DNA of 64,000 nucleotides from positions 1,789,001 through 1,853,000 of the forward strand of contig JADANN010000424.1 in assembly GCA_018806985.1 (NCBI GenBank), written 5' to 3'. Numbering within the stretch: position 1 is the stretch's first letter; each line of letters begins with the position of its first letter. Below, piece after piece: positions 21,101 to 30,484 of this stretch. The stretch is from Angiostrongylus vasorum. Taxonomy: Eukaryota; Nematoda; Chromadorea; Rhabditida; Metastrongylidae. The position numbers and the translations under genes were made by a program. The notes beneath the pieces were generated by a model. That model saw only the letters and a program-made list of their open reading frames with translations. It did not search any database and was not told the DNA's origin.

Positions 21101-21754
21101 CCCTGGATTCCCGAAGGCAACCTTGACACAGATCGTTACCACCACAGGTAGTCGCCGCCTTTGTAGATTAGAGGAAGGTTTGCCACCATGCCACTAGTTT
21201 CATATCAGAACGGTGGCGGAGCCTGGTACTCGTTTTCTCTTAGCTCAGCTTCCTAGTGGAAAGGCCGGATTCCTCGTCTTAGGTGACACTGCCGGCGGGA
21301 CTAATCCCCCCGCTGTACATGGCAGGTTTAATCACCCGAGTTTGAGGAAGACCGAGTGAAGGATTCGTCGCCGAAAACACACCTTCTGATCCACATCGCA
21401 GTGAAGACCTGGATACGCCCTTGCAAGGTTACGTCAGGACTCCAGGGAGGACCAAGTTGCACAACCACCAATAGACTAGCCTCAGTACCCTGCACACTGG
21501 GTGCTCCCGTCTATGACGTCAGGCGGTGAGATGACCGGTGAGAGGCCAGAAAATCTCGGGTTAAGCAGGACTTCACTGGAATCGGATCTGACGAATACAC
21601 GCACTATGCACGTATAATGCCAGAACACTCTCCACAGACGCCGATCTTTACGTCCTTCTTGTAGCCGCAGATAGCATTAAATTTCACGTGATCGCATTAC
21701 AAGAAATAAAAATCAAGAAGACCGACATACGCCAACTAAACAACGGGACCCCTT

Positions 21755-22195
21755 GTGATCCGCGGAGAAAAGGTCCCGTCACGAAATGTCGGCGGCGTAG
21801 GCTTTGTCGTCCACCCGTCCATTGTTCATCTCGTCGACTCATACGAGATCCTTTCTCCTCGCTTAGCCGTCCTCCGTCTTCAACTGTCGCATCATAAGAA
21901 GATCGCTATCATCAACTGCTACTCACCGACCGATGCAGCTGATCAGTACGAATTAAATGCATTCTACTATCAGTTGGAGGAAGTCAGCCGCAGTGATAAA
22001 GCGTATCATAAATTTGTTGTCGGAGACTTCAACGCAAGAATAGGAAAGACCAACGAGCGCGAATACGGGATCGGAGATTTTGGATTAGGAAAAAGAAATG
22101 AGAATGGAAACCGTTTTGCAGGACTCCTGTCAGCAGCACGTCTCTTCCATGGAAACTCGTTTTTCCAGAAGAAAGAAAGCTGCCGGTGGACATGA
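21755..22195 (+). pseudogene. Endonuclease segment of R3
   Basis: A 146-codon frame covering the middle of an exonuclease/endonuclease/phosphatase-fold domain. [17 protein letters not shown] lies early, IINCYSPT near residue 50, the catalytic VGDFNARIG near residue 89, and [13 protein letters not shown] near residue 108. In RTE elements this enzyme nicks target DNA to prime reverse transcription. The N-terminal part sits in another frame (from 21688 upstream) and the frame ends at a TGA after CRWT, so it is not functional. Confidence 0.8.
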
Positions 22196-23565
22196 GAGTC
22201 TCTCAAAGGCATGACTCATACGGAGATCGACCATATTCTGACAAAAAAGAAGATGGTGCCTACTTGACAAATCGGTAGTCCCGTCATTCTGTTCTGGTTC
22301 CGATCATCGCCTTCTTCGCGCGAAGAATCGATTCAGCCGCAAGCTGGAAAAGAACTCTCTTCATCGACCACGAAGAAAAAATCTAGCTGTATACGACGAG
22401 AACATTCTGAACGAAGTCCTATCCAAACGTGCCCAGCAGATTAAAGAAGACCCGACCGAAGACTACGAGCTGCATGTCGAAGGACTGAAAAGCTGTGCCG
22501 AATTCGCTTCAATTCCTCAAGCAAGAAGATCGCATCGTATCTCCATCACCATTAAGGAGTTGCTCGAAAGGAGAAGGAAACTGAAGCTTGGTCCTAGTGC
22601 AACACGTTCGACATGACTAGTAATAAATGCCAGCTGCAGAATAGCTTGGCAGGAAGATCTACAATGGTACAAGCAGAAGACACTACTGGAAGCGGCAGAA
22701 AAAAAGAAGCAGTCTGAAAAAATGCCGTCGGGACCTGTGTGATTATAATGTTCCGCTGTCAGCTCTGATGAACGAAGATGAGATTGTCAAAAGTTCCCGC
22801 CGTGATATGGAATTAATAGCGGAAACGTTCTAGACCAGTCTTCTCAGTTCCACAATCCCCTGTCCCGGACCCTAATATCCCCGCTGGAGAAAAACCACCT
22901 GGAATTCATCCGTCGGAGGTTCGAGTTGCGATAGAAAGCATGAAAAGAGGTATAGCTCCAGGACCAGACAATGTCACCGCCGATTTCCTTAGAGCTGGAG
23001 GCCACAATTTACATGTACTTTCCGCAAATCATATGACAGCCTACCTCCAAAAGGAAAAAAACGCAGATCAGTGGAGGACGTCGCGTACGGTCATCCTGCT
23101 CAAGAAAGGAGACCGAAGGGATCTTCGTAACTATAGTCCCATATGCTTGTAGAGTGTACTCTACAAGCTCTTCACGAAGATTATTCTCTTATGCATACCA
23201 AGGGCATTGGATGAGGAGCAACCAGTCGAGAAAGCAGGATTTCGGAAAGGGTTTTGCTGTATGGACCACATCCAAACCTTGTCAGGGGGTCATCGAAGTT
23301 TGTCGTGAATATCACCTGCCTCTAGTCCTAAACTTTGTCGACTATGAAAAAAGTGTTTGACAGTGTCGAAACGAATGCAATCCTATCAGCGCTCGTCGAC
23401 CAAGAAGTGGACCCGTCCAACATAGGAACTCTGTGCGACTGTCATCGGAACTGCACTACGAAAATACAGCTTTTCCATCGACCTCTTACCATACCCATAG
23501 GAAAAGGGGTTCGATAGGGCGACACAATATCGCCAAAGCTGTTCAGTGCCGCGCTGCAGTGAATA

Positions 23566-24105
23566 ATGAAGTCACTCGACTGGGATGAGAAAGGCATACG
23601 TATTGATGGAAAATTCCTATCAAACCTTCGTTTTGCCGACGACATTGTCATCTTCTCAAGAAGTACTAGCGAAGCAGAGATGATGATCAACGAGCTCAAC
23701 GAAGCGGGGGAAAAAGATTGGACTTCGCCTAAATCGAAAGAAGATCCAATTCATGAAAAAAACCATGGTGCGAAGGCGAAAAAAATTGAATTCGATGGCT
23801 CTCTCATTGCAGAGACTACCTCGTACGTATACCTTGGGCGATCAATGAACATAGAAAAACAACATGAGGGGAGAAGAAGGAGAGCAGCTTGGGCCGCATT
23901 CGGGCCTCTCAAAGAAGCCACCGACCAACTGAAGGACCCAAAAATCTGCGCTCATCTCTTCGATTCTACGGTCCTCCCAGCGCTCTGTTATGCTGCGGAG
24001 ACGTGGATTGATACTTTAACTACCTCAAGAATGCTTCGCACTATTCATAGAGCGCTTGAGCGATGTCTTCTGAAATATAACCGGCACTCTCAGTATTCAG
24101 CCGGA
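23566..24105 (+). pseudogene. Reverse transcriptase C-terminal segment of R3
   Basis: Begins MKSLDWDEKGIRIDGK and includes the catalytic box LRFADDIVIF near residue 22, so both aspartates of the FADD motif are intact. It continues through a thumb-like and C-terminal region (SYVYLGRSMN, HLFDSTVLPALCYAAETW). Upstream, the block corresponding to GVRQGDTISPKLF is interrupted by stops (near 23517 and 23563). The last residues after SAG belong to the neighbouring repeat. Confidence 0.8.
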
Positions 24106-24107
24106 AA

Positions 24108-24840
24108 GGTTCATTGTTTACCGTGTAAATCACGTGAGGATGGGTTTACTCAGTGACCTAAAAATCAGTTAGTTCTTTTTTATTGGACATAATTTATGTC
24201 CCGATTTAGAAAGCAGGTCTTCACTAGTAGGAGGGATATTTACCGAGTAATTAAATATGGGTATAAAACACGTCCAGCCTCCGAAAACGGCAAAATCGCA
24301 CATAAGTCAGCTGTCGTATTTCTAAGAACAAGTGCTAACAACTTCGTGTTATCTCAACGAGGATATTACTTAGGGTATTATCTAGTTAATAATACCAAGC
24401 CTTATTCAAAGCTGGTGCTTCGAATCCTTGTTAAGGCAACGCCCATGGCATCTTGTGGTACCTGCGGTAGTGTTGTCGTTCAGCCTAAGTACTGCTCGCC
24501 ATTTCACAAACAGTAGACTAGAGTACAAAGTGCACTAATAACTATTTTATCTAGGTGCTGGCTACTTCAGTAAAATGAGGTTAACGCCAGCCTTTGTCTA
24601 AATTTCTAAGAGCCATTTTGTTGTGTTGCTACTTTGATGAGATGAAAGGTCTTAGTAGATTTACGTGAGTTTACGGGAGCAAAGAGAGGGAATGCAAGAG
24701 CCCGTGCGGTTCGGGTGTAAATCTCTCTAATTGCAATATCATTTCGCTGTTGTTCAAAGTACTGTTAGTTATCCCCCGACTAAGTCTGTGAATGCATTCG
24801 GATAGAACAAAAAATGGCATGCTGCAGTACCAATCGAGAG
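24108..24840 (+). repeat. Start of duplicated block D: PLE-tail repeat, partner of 14621-15350
   Basis: Almost collinear with 14621-15350, with short indels. It contains the decayed hammerhead-like motif at 24275-24313, identical in its lesions to the block C copy. Confidence 0.85.
24275..24313 (+). ncRNA. Strongly decayed hammerhead-like motif
   Basis: Paralogue of 14793-14831, with the same broken core (CCGAAAACGG in place of CTGAGGAAGG) and CATAAGTCAGC in place of GAAACGTCAGC. Confidence 0.45.
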
Positions 24841-24998
24841 GGCAGGATGTGGAATATTCTACCTGGTCTTCAGATGCACACTTTGTTCCAACTGTGGAGA
24901 ACAGTCATTATTAGAAATATTGTTTCATATCATCGCTCATTTGTGGTTTGACGATGAACAAGGACAGGATAGGCAACAGAGCTTTATATCCGTTCGCA

Positions 24999-25300
24999 TA
25001 TTAGGGTTGTTCAGATTCTGTCGGATAATGCCGGTCATTTTGTTGGAGTTTACTGCGCATTTCGTCGATTTGTTGGCAATTCTCCTCTGCCTTAATCGTT
25101 TCGCCCATATTCAAAAAGCTGTCATGAATCAGCGTAACTGCAGGCCACCAAACAGTCACCATAACCCTTTTTGTTGCAATTTTGGGTGTGGAAAGTGTTG
25201 TAGAGACTGATCGCAATCCAACCATTGAACTGAATGTCACCGGTTGTCGTACAGAATCCACTTCTAGTTAATTGGTAAGACACCGACTAGTCAAGTTTTT
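24999..25300 (-). mobile_element. Internally deleted mariner relative
   Basis: The left end (TA, TTAGGGTTGTTCAG at 24999-25014) corresponds to 15759 in block C. It is joined directly to transposase-middle sequence (minus-strand frame 25261-25001: MDSVRQPVTFSSMVG, KIATKRVMVTVWWPAV, LNMGETIKAEENCQQIDEM). The C-terminal third and the N-terminal part are missing. The flanks match block C up to the terminal repeat, so this is the paralogue of the mariner there after internal deletion. Confidence 0.8.
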
Positions 25301-25353
25301 TGGTCTTTGCTATGCAATTCAATTGAATGTAAATTTAATTAAAATTAATAGAA

Positions 25354-25533
25354 AACGACGCCCTTGGTGAAGAATCAGGCCGCCTATCATCCTTTGCCGT
25401 GGATCGCAATACCCGATGTGCTTATGTCGCTGTTCCCACACCTCCGAATGTTGTTCAGACGATGGAAAATCGCTTTATGATTAGCATTTTTGTGATAGCA
25501 ACGAATCGAAGTGCTCTTGTCATGGCTGCTTAA
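25354..25533 (+). other. Conserved open segment, unit 2
   Basis: Same frame as 18751-18893 (GRLSSFAVDRNTRCAYVAV, TPPNVVQTM), open to a TAA at 25531. Copy 1 has an 8-nt difference that shifts its end. Confidence 0.35.
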
Positions 25534-25869
25534 AGGACATTTTCTGTAGTAGTGCTCTACAGCATTGCGTTCTCTTTTGGTAGTCCATCAAGGTGATTAT
25601 CGTCGACTGTGCTTAAAAGTTTTGACAGAGGCCTGGGGGGTCTGGCATGGTTACCCTTTGAGAGGGATCGCACTCGTTGTAAAATAATTCGTAACACTAT
25701 TTTCATCGCTGAGGTTATAATTTCCGGAGTTGGACAAGATGTGACACTTACTGGAGACAGCGCCGTAATGGATACGCATCTTACCAAAGGATTAAGTGCT
25801 TTAAATTCGGATTTTCACTTCAACGACTGTTCAACCACCGGAATTAAGTAATTATAAGAAGAGAATAAA

Positions 25870-26135
25870 GCTCTCGACGTCGACCAAATCCTGAGGGTGG
25901 CGCCATGTACTCAACTTCATTGAGCATCGCTAGAGGTGACTGGATGCATATCCGGTCTTTACAACAACGTGCTGGCCTAACGATGTATCAAGCCAGTGTT
26001 GCTATATTCAGAGGCAGGTACGGCACCAGTATGCCGATCTCAGAGGAATATAAGGATTGTTGAGTCTGGGGTACGGGATCGAACACGTGTTCATTGCAAG
26101 GCGTCTTTAACACTGCGCTGTACATGCTCTTGAAT
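25870..26135 (-). repeat. SINE-family copy in unit 2
   Basis: Corresponds position for position to the SINE in unit 1. Plus-strand marker CTAACGATGTATCAAGCCAG near 25977. Confidence 0.7.
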
Positions 26136-26204
26136 AATTATACATCAAACTCAATATTTACATCAAACTATGAGATCTTGGTTTTGCACGCTTAACAATT
26201 TCAG

Positions 26205-26335
26205 TCGTACCGTGAAGGCGCCAAATGGGAAAAAGCGAAGGAGTGGTGTGAGAAGCAAAATTCCCGGTTCACAGTGCCATGCAATAATGTCTACAGCGAT
26301 CTTGTTGCGAGTGGGTCAACAACGCCATTCTCAAC
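26205..26335 (+). pseudogene. C-type lectin-like exon A only, copy 2
   Basis: After a TTTCAG acceptor the exon reads SYREGAKWEKAKEWCEKQ. The first conserved Cys is now Arg. It ends at about 26335, where the sequence jumps back to the start of the next unit (CAACATTTTCTGTAGCAGTG). Exons B and C are therefore absent: the unit was truncated by the recombination that made unit 3. Confidence 0.65.
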
Positions 26336-26679
26336 TCAACACAACATTTTCTGTAGCAGTGCTCTACAGCACTGCGTTTTTTCTCTTTTGGTAGTCCATC
26401 AAAGTGATCATCGTCGATTGTGCTTAAAAGTTTTGATAGGGGGCCTCAAGGTCCGGCATGGTTACCCTTTGAGAGCGATCGCACTCGTTGTAAAAATAAT
26501 TCGTAACACTATTTTCATCGCTGAGGTTATAATTTCCGGAGTTGGACATGATCTAGCGTTAATGGAGACAGCGCCGCAATCAATACGCATCTTACCAAGG
26601 GATTAAGCACTTTAAATTCGGTTTTTCACTTCTAGGATCTTTTTTATACCCGACTTTTGCAGTTATACAAAAGAGTAAA

Positions 26680-26940
26680 GCTTTCGGCGTCAATCAATCT
26701 GTGAAGGATGCCGCATTTATTTGCCTTCATTGAGCATCGCTAGAGGTGACTGGATGCATATCCGGTCTTTACAACAACGTGCTGGCCTAACGATGTATCG
26801 AGCCAGGCCAGTGCTGCCATATTCCCAGACAGGTATGGTAGCAGTATGCCGATCCCGGAGTAGTGCAAGCATTGGTGGGCCTGGGGCACGTGATCGAACA
26901 CGTTTATGGCGTCTCTAACACTGCGCTACACACGCTGTTG
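26680..26940 (-). repeat. SINE-family copy in unit 3
   Basis: Shares TGGATGCATATCCGGTC and the GTGCTGGCCTAACGATGTATC stretch with unit 2. Same position relative to the lectin exon. Confidence 0.7.
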
Positions 26941-27012
26941 AATAATTACCCATGAAACTCAAGATTTACATCAACTTATGAGGTCTCTGTTTTACACGCT
27001 TAACAATTCCAG

Positions 27013-27820
27013 TCATAGTGTGAAGGCGTCCCTTGGGAAGAAGCTAAAGAATGGTGTGAGAAGCAAAATTCCCGGCTCACAATGCCATGCAGTAATGTCT
27101 ACAGCGATCTTGTTTCGAGTGGGTCAACAACGGCATTGTCAAATGAAAGCTATTTCTTTACAGCGAAAAAAGGGAATGGGCCATCATATCTGCGACGTTT
27201 CCTATTTTAAGTGGCTAACTGTTGCAGTACTGGCTGCACTTGAACCGAACTTCAAACTTTCATGGATTGGTTTCCGATGTGACGAAAAAAGCGATCCAAT
27301 GAATAAACTCTCTTTCAGTCCTGTAGAAAACAACAATTCAATATGTTCAGCAGATAAGCTGCTTTAGAATCTAGGGGAACCAAATAGCTGGGGAGGTGAA
27401 CACTGCGCACACGTAAGAGTTTTCCTTTTTTTTTGTTGTTCTGTGCATTTTCTTTGATGTGGGAAAAAATTATGAATTGAGCAGATTTCTCTGTGCAAAA
27501 CTTTTGTCGAGTACACAGCCTTTATATATTAATTCTTTTCTTGTATAGGACTGAACTTACAGTTCTCCGCTCTTTTCCTGGTGCACAAACAGGCTACATG
27601 AATACCCCCTATGACTTATGGATGGAAAAAATTTCATCCATAAGAAATTTATCGACATGATATAAGCAATGAAAGAAGCTTTACTTAAGCTAATATTTCG
27701 TATGATGACATCCATTTTCAGCTCTTTGCAGAATACCGGGACTTGAACTATGTTAATGACCTTAATTGCTGCTGGGACGAGTTCACTTGTGAGAAAGTCG
27801 GCAGCTGTGATACTATGTAG
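27013..27820 (+). pseudogene. C-type lectin-like domain gene, copy 3, broken
   Basis: Exon A (from 27013) has TAG where copy 1 has a Tyr codon, then CEGVPWEEAKEWCEKQ. Exon B (27228-27412, acceptor GTTGCAG, donor GTAAGA) reads LSWIGFRCDEKSDP, then a TAG before NLGEPNSWGGEHCAH, so the EPN motif survives behind a stop. Exon C (27722-27820) reads YRDLNYVNDLNCC, DEFTCEKVGSC and stop; Trp became Leu. Splice signals are the same as in copy 1. At least two premature stops make this a pseudogene. Confidence 0.75.
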
Positions 27821-27923
27821 TCTGTATTATAATATATATAATATTGTGGTTGTATTACGCTTAATACCCTGCCATAAAAAATTAACGAAGGCAGAAAATA
27901 AAAAAGTAAACATTTTGAATTCA
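27821..27923. mobile_element. 103-bp F-family fragment with 9-bp target duplication and an empty site in unit 1
   Basis: ACTATGTAG flanks the insert on both sides (27812-27820 and 27924-27932). Unit 1 has ACCATATAG once at this place (20425-20433) followed directly by the downstream sequence. The insert carries only the 3-prime part of the family: GTGGTTGTATTACGC, TACCCTGCCAT, AAGGCAGAAAATAAAAAAG. It therefore looks 5-prime truncated with an A-rich end. Confidence 0.8.
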
Positions 27924-28339
27924 ACTATGTAGCCTCTTTGACAGTATAAGGATTGGACATTCGAAATTAAAAAAAAACGACCAAGCAGTAAATTTTTTCA
28001 ATTTCATTGTATTCAACAACACATTAACGTGCCGATCTTGCAAGAGGTCATACTCCGGCTTCCAAATAACCCGGAGTTGTGGTGCGGAAGTACGGTCTTT
28101 CGTCTACCCGGCTTTTGGAGTTCTTCAGCATCCTGAAGGGATCAAAAAACCATCAATGTCTTGTATAAGAATTGATTTCTTTGACTAATACTGGGATTAA
28201 TTTTCTCAGCAATTTAAGGACTCATTGGATGATACCACTTGATTTCCCCAACGGTCTAAAAAAGTGCCTAAACTTTTGTTCATTTGGTAAACAGGACGAC
28301 GATGTACATGGTAGTTTCAAAGGTATCTCCACCATATTT

Positions 28340-28724
28340 GCAAATTGTCTACTTTTCACGCGATCGTTGTGCATATAGTCGTGTTTATTCTACCATTACT
28401 TCTCGAAAAAATGGTGGCCTCGTCGTCGGAAGTCCTTCTCATGCCAATCGAGTGAAGCCATTGTCCACTATATTGCTGCAGCGAGCAGCTTTTCTGTGAT
28501 GGTATATTCTCCTTGAGCACTGTTTCCTATAGCGAGGGTAAGGGGTGGATGGAAAAGCAGTGTAATCGTGGTGTATTTAAGATAGGAATAGGCGAAAAGA
28601 CTTGCATAGTACAGGTCCTCCGTATTGTCGTCTCTTCGATTAGCGAAATGATAACTAATTCCACGGCGAAACTCCTTCAGTTAGTTGTGCTTATTTTCTT
28701 GGGAAAACATTAGTAACAGAAATA
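28340..28724. other. Unassigned spacer
   Basis: Follows the end of unit 3 homology. No gene or repeat recognised. Confidence 0.4.
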
Positions 28725-29035
28725 TAAACATAACGATGTTGAGATATTTGCTAAACTCCGGACTGCTAGTGTTTGCGGTGGGACGGAACATGCTATTACC
28801 CTTTCCGGGGGCTAACGCGTTCAGCAATACACCGTGCGAGTCCTTCGTTTGGCTATTCTCTCGATCGTGTTCTTGACCTATGGGTGCTATCAGCAATCAC
28901 CCATCAACGAGAGTGCATAGATCGGCACTGAACCCAACTAAGCTGAAGCTGTGGTATAACGCACATTGTCGTCAATTTTTTATTTACTGCCTACTACTTT
29001 TTTTTAATGGCAGAATATTATTTGAAATATAACAC
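28725..29035 (+). mobile_element. F-family element, diverged
   Basis: Begins ACGATGTTGAGATATTTGC, then the core CCTTTCCGGGGGCTAACGCG, TCCTTCGTTTGG and ATCAGCAATCACCCATC. It continues with the AACCCAACTAAGCTGA segment and TTATTTACTGCCTACT. Confidence 0.75.
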
Positions 29036-29160
29036 AAGCATAACGATGCTGAGTACATGAAGTGAATAGGAATTATCTCAGCATCGTTTTGGTTGCATTT
29101 CACATAACACCATGCCATTGAAAAAGTGGTAAACACTAAGTAAAAATTAGCGACATTACT
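29036..29160 (+). mobile_element. Second, short F-family derivative
   Basis: CATAACGATGCTGAG at 29039 and CTCAGCATCGTTTTGGTTG at about 29078 form facing arms with no core between. The usual end follows (CACCATGCCATTGAAAAAG, TAAGTAAAAATTA). Confidence 0.6.
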
Positions 29161-29459
29161 ATTATAACTGGAATAATTACAGGAAGTGGAGACCTTCCTC
29201 GCGGGTGAGCGAGACTCTCTGTGCTCTTCTAATGCATCACAGTGATGAATTGAACTTCACAGTATCCATCCGCATAAATTTATGGATAGCTTAAAGTGAC
29301 ACCGATAAGATTGTTTTTATTTTTAGAATAAGGAAAGCATAATCCCATTGTTCGAAAGAGGAAATACAACGCAATATTGTTTGCTGAAGAGGAAATGGCT
29401 AAAGTTTTTTGAAATATCCTGAATTGATTACATAAACCGTTTCAGAACTACGTAGCCTG

Positions 29460-29575
29460 TTGGTGGAGTTGGGATTCCAGGCAAACATTAACTAAAGCGG
29501 CAAAACTCCCAAAAATGGAGATTATGCTGAGGCCCGGGCAACCCGTGTGGGAGGGTCGCCCAGGTATTCAAGCGA
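29460..29575. repeat. Dispersed repeat, copy 3 of 3
   Basis: GATTATGCTGAGGCCCGGG and the following CCAGGTATTCAAG match the copies at 1.4 and 6.9 kb with substitutions. It abuts the next F element. Confidence 0.5.
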
Positions 29576-29790
29576 GATATTTGCAGAACTCCGGACCGCA
29601 GGTGGAATGGTGCGGTGGTGAACGCGTTAGCCCCCGGAAAGGGTAATAGCGCGTTCGTTCCCCACCGCAGACACCTCCGGTCCGGAGTTATGCAAATATC
29701 TCAGCAACGTCGTGGTTGTATTTGGCTTAATACTCTGCCTTTAAAATGGTAGTAGGCGGGAAAATAAAAAATTAATATCATCCGAGTAAG
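29570..29790 (-). mobile_element. F-family element with both arms
   Basis: GATATTTGCAGAACTCCGGA on the left and TCCGGAGTTATGCAAATATC on the right are facing arms. The core between them is in minus orientation (GGTGAACGCGTTAGCCCCCGG). The end is TACTCTGCC, AGTAGGCGGGAAAATAAAAA. Confidence 0.75.
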
Positions 29791-30484
29791 TAAAGCCTTC
29801 TGGGTGCACTGATATGAATCGCATTCTACCGCCTTACATGATGCTTAATTGAAATGGATTGCAACTCAGCTTCTTAGAAAGAAAACTATTATAAATTATT
29901 AAAGTGTATAGGTTCAGACTCAATCAGTTCACCAAAGCTCGCTATTTGACATCTTGTTGAATGGAGGCGTGGAGGAACATCAGCTTTGGTCCCACGTCTT
30001 TCCAGTGATAGCTTTACCTCATGGAATATTCGAGAAATGCCGACATCATTAGTCTCCATTCATTTTTAACACTTTCTTTTCTTTCTAGTCTTTTTCGCTA
30101 TATTTGTTCTGGTAACAAAAACAACTTCTTCAAGAATAAACATCACAACTTCCTCAAAGATAAACATCAATCTCAATCATTTTTTTCGTCGTAATATTTT
30201 AGAAACTCATACAACAATGCTCTACAAATAGAAGGTATAAAATTGGAGCTATCAGTAGTAGTCATTACTATCGATCAACGAGGAGCCATCGAATGGTACT
30301 AAGAACCTCGTGTTGGCAAATAATGTTTCCTACTCGCCGAGTTGTCCATTTAACGTCTGGCCAGTTTTGGAGGCCAGTTGCAACTTTCCTGAAAGAAATG
30401 GCTGATAGAAATCAGAATAAAAATTGGTTGAATGTAAATTTCTCATTCGCCGTAGTCTCCACAGCAACTTTGAACTATGTAGGT
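29791..30484. other. AT-rich spacer
   Basis: No gene or repeat recognised. Direct tandem phrase CAACTTCTTCAAGAATAAACATCA and a near copy at 30121-30170. Confidence 0.4.

Larger units (their letters stand above)
21100..24105 (+). mobile_element. RTE-type non-LTR retrotransposon, family 2, copy R3 (3-prime truncated)
   Basis: A plus-strand element distinct from family 1. GC-richer leader 21130-21600. Endonuclease from about 21600 (LSTDADLYVLL, VIALQEIKI) through 21755-22195, with VGDFNARIG as catalytic box and [14 protein letters not shown] linker with stops follows. RT begins near 22930 (GIAPGPDNVTADFLRAGG, SRTVILLKKGDRRDLRNYSP) and continues through FDSVETNAILSALVD to the catalytic FADD box near 23634. 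A conserved C-terminal part (SYVYLGRSMN, LFDSTVLPALCYAAETW) follows. It ends abruptly at about 24105, where block D begins, so the 3-prime end was lost by recombination or deletion. Confidence 0.9.
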
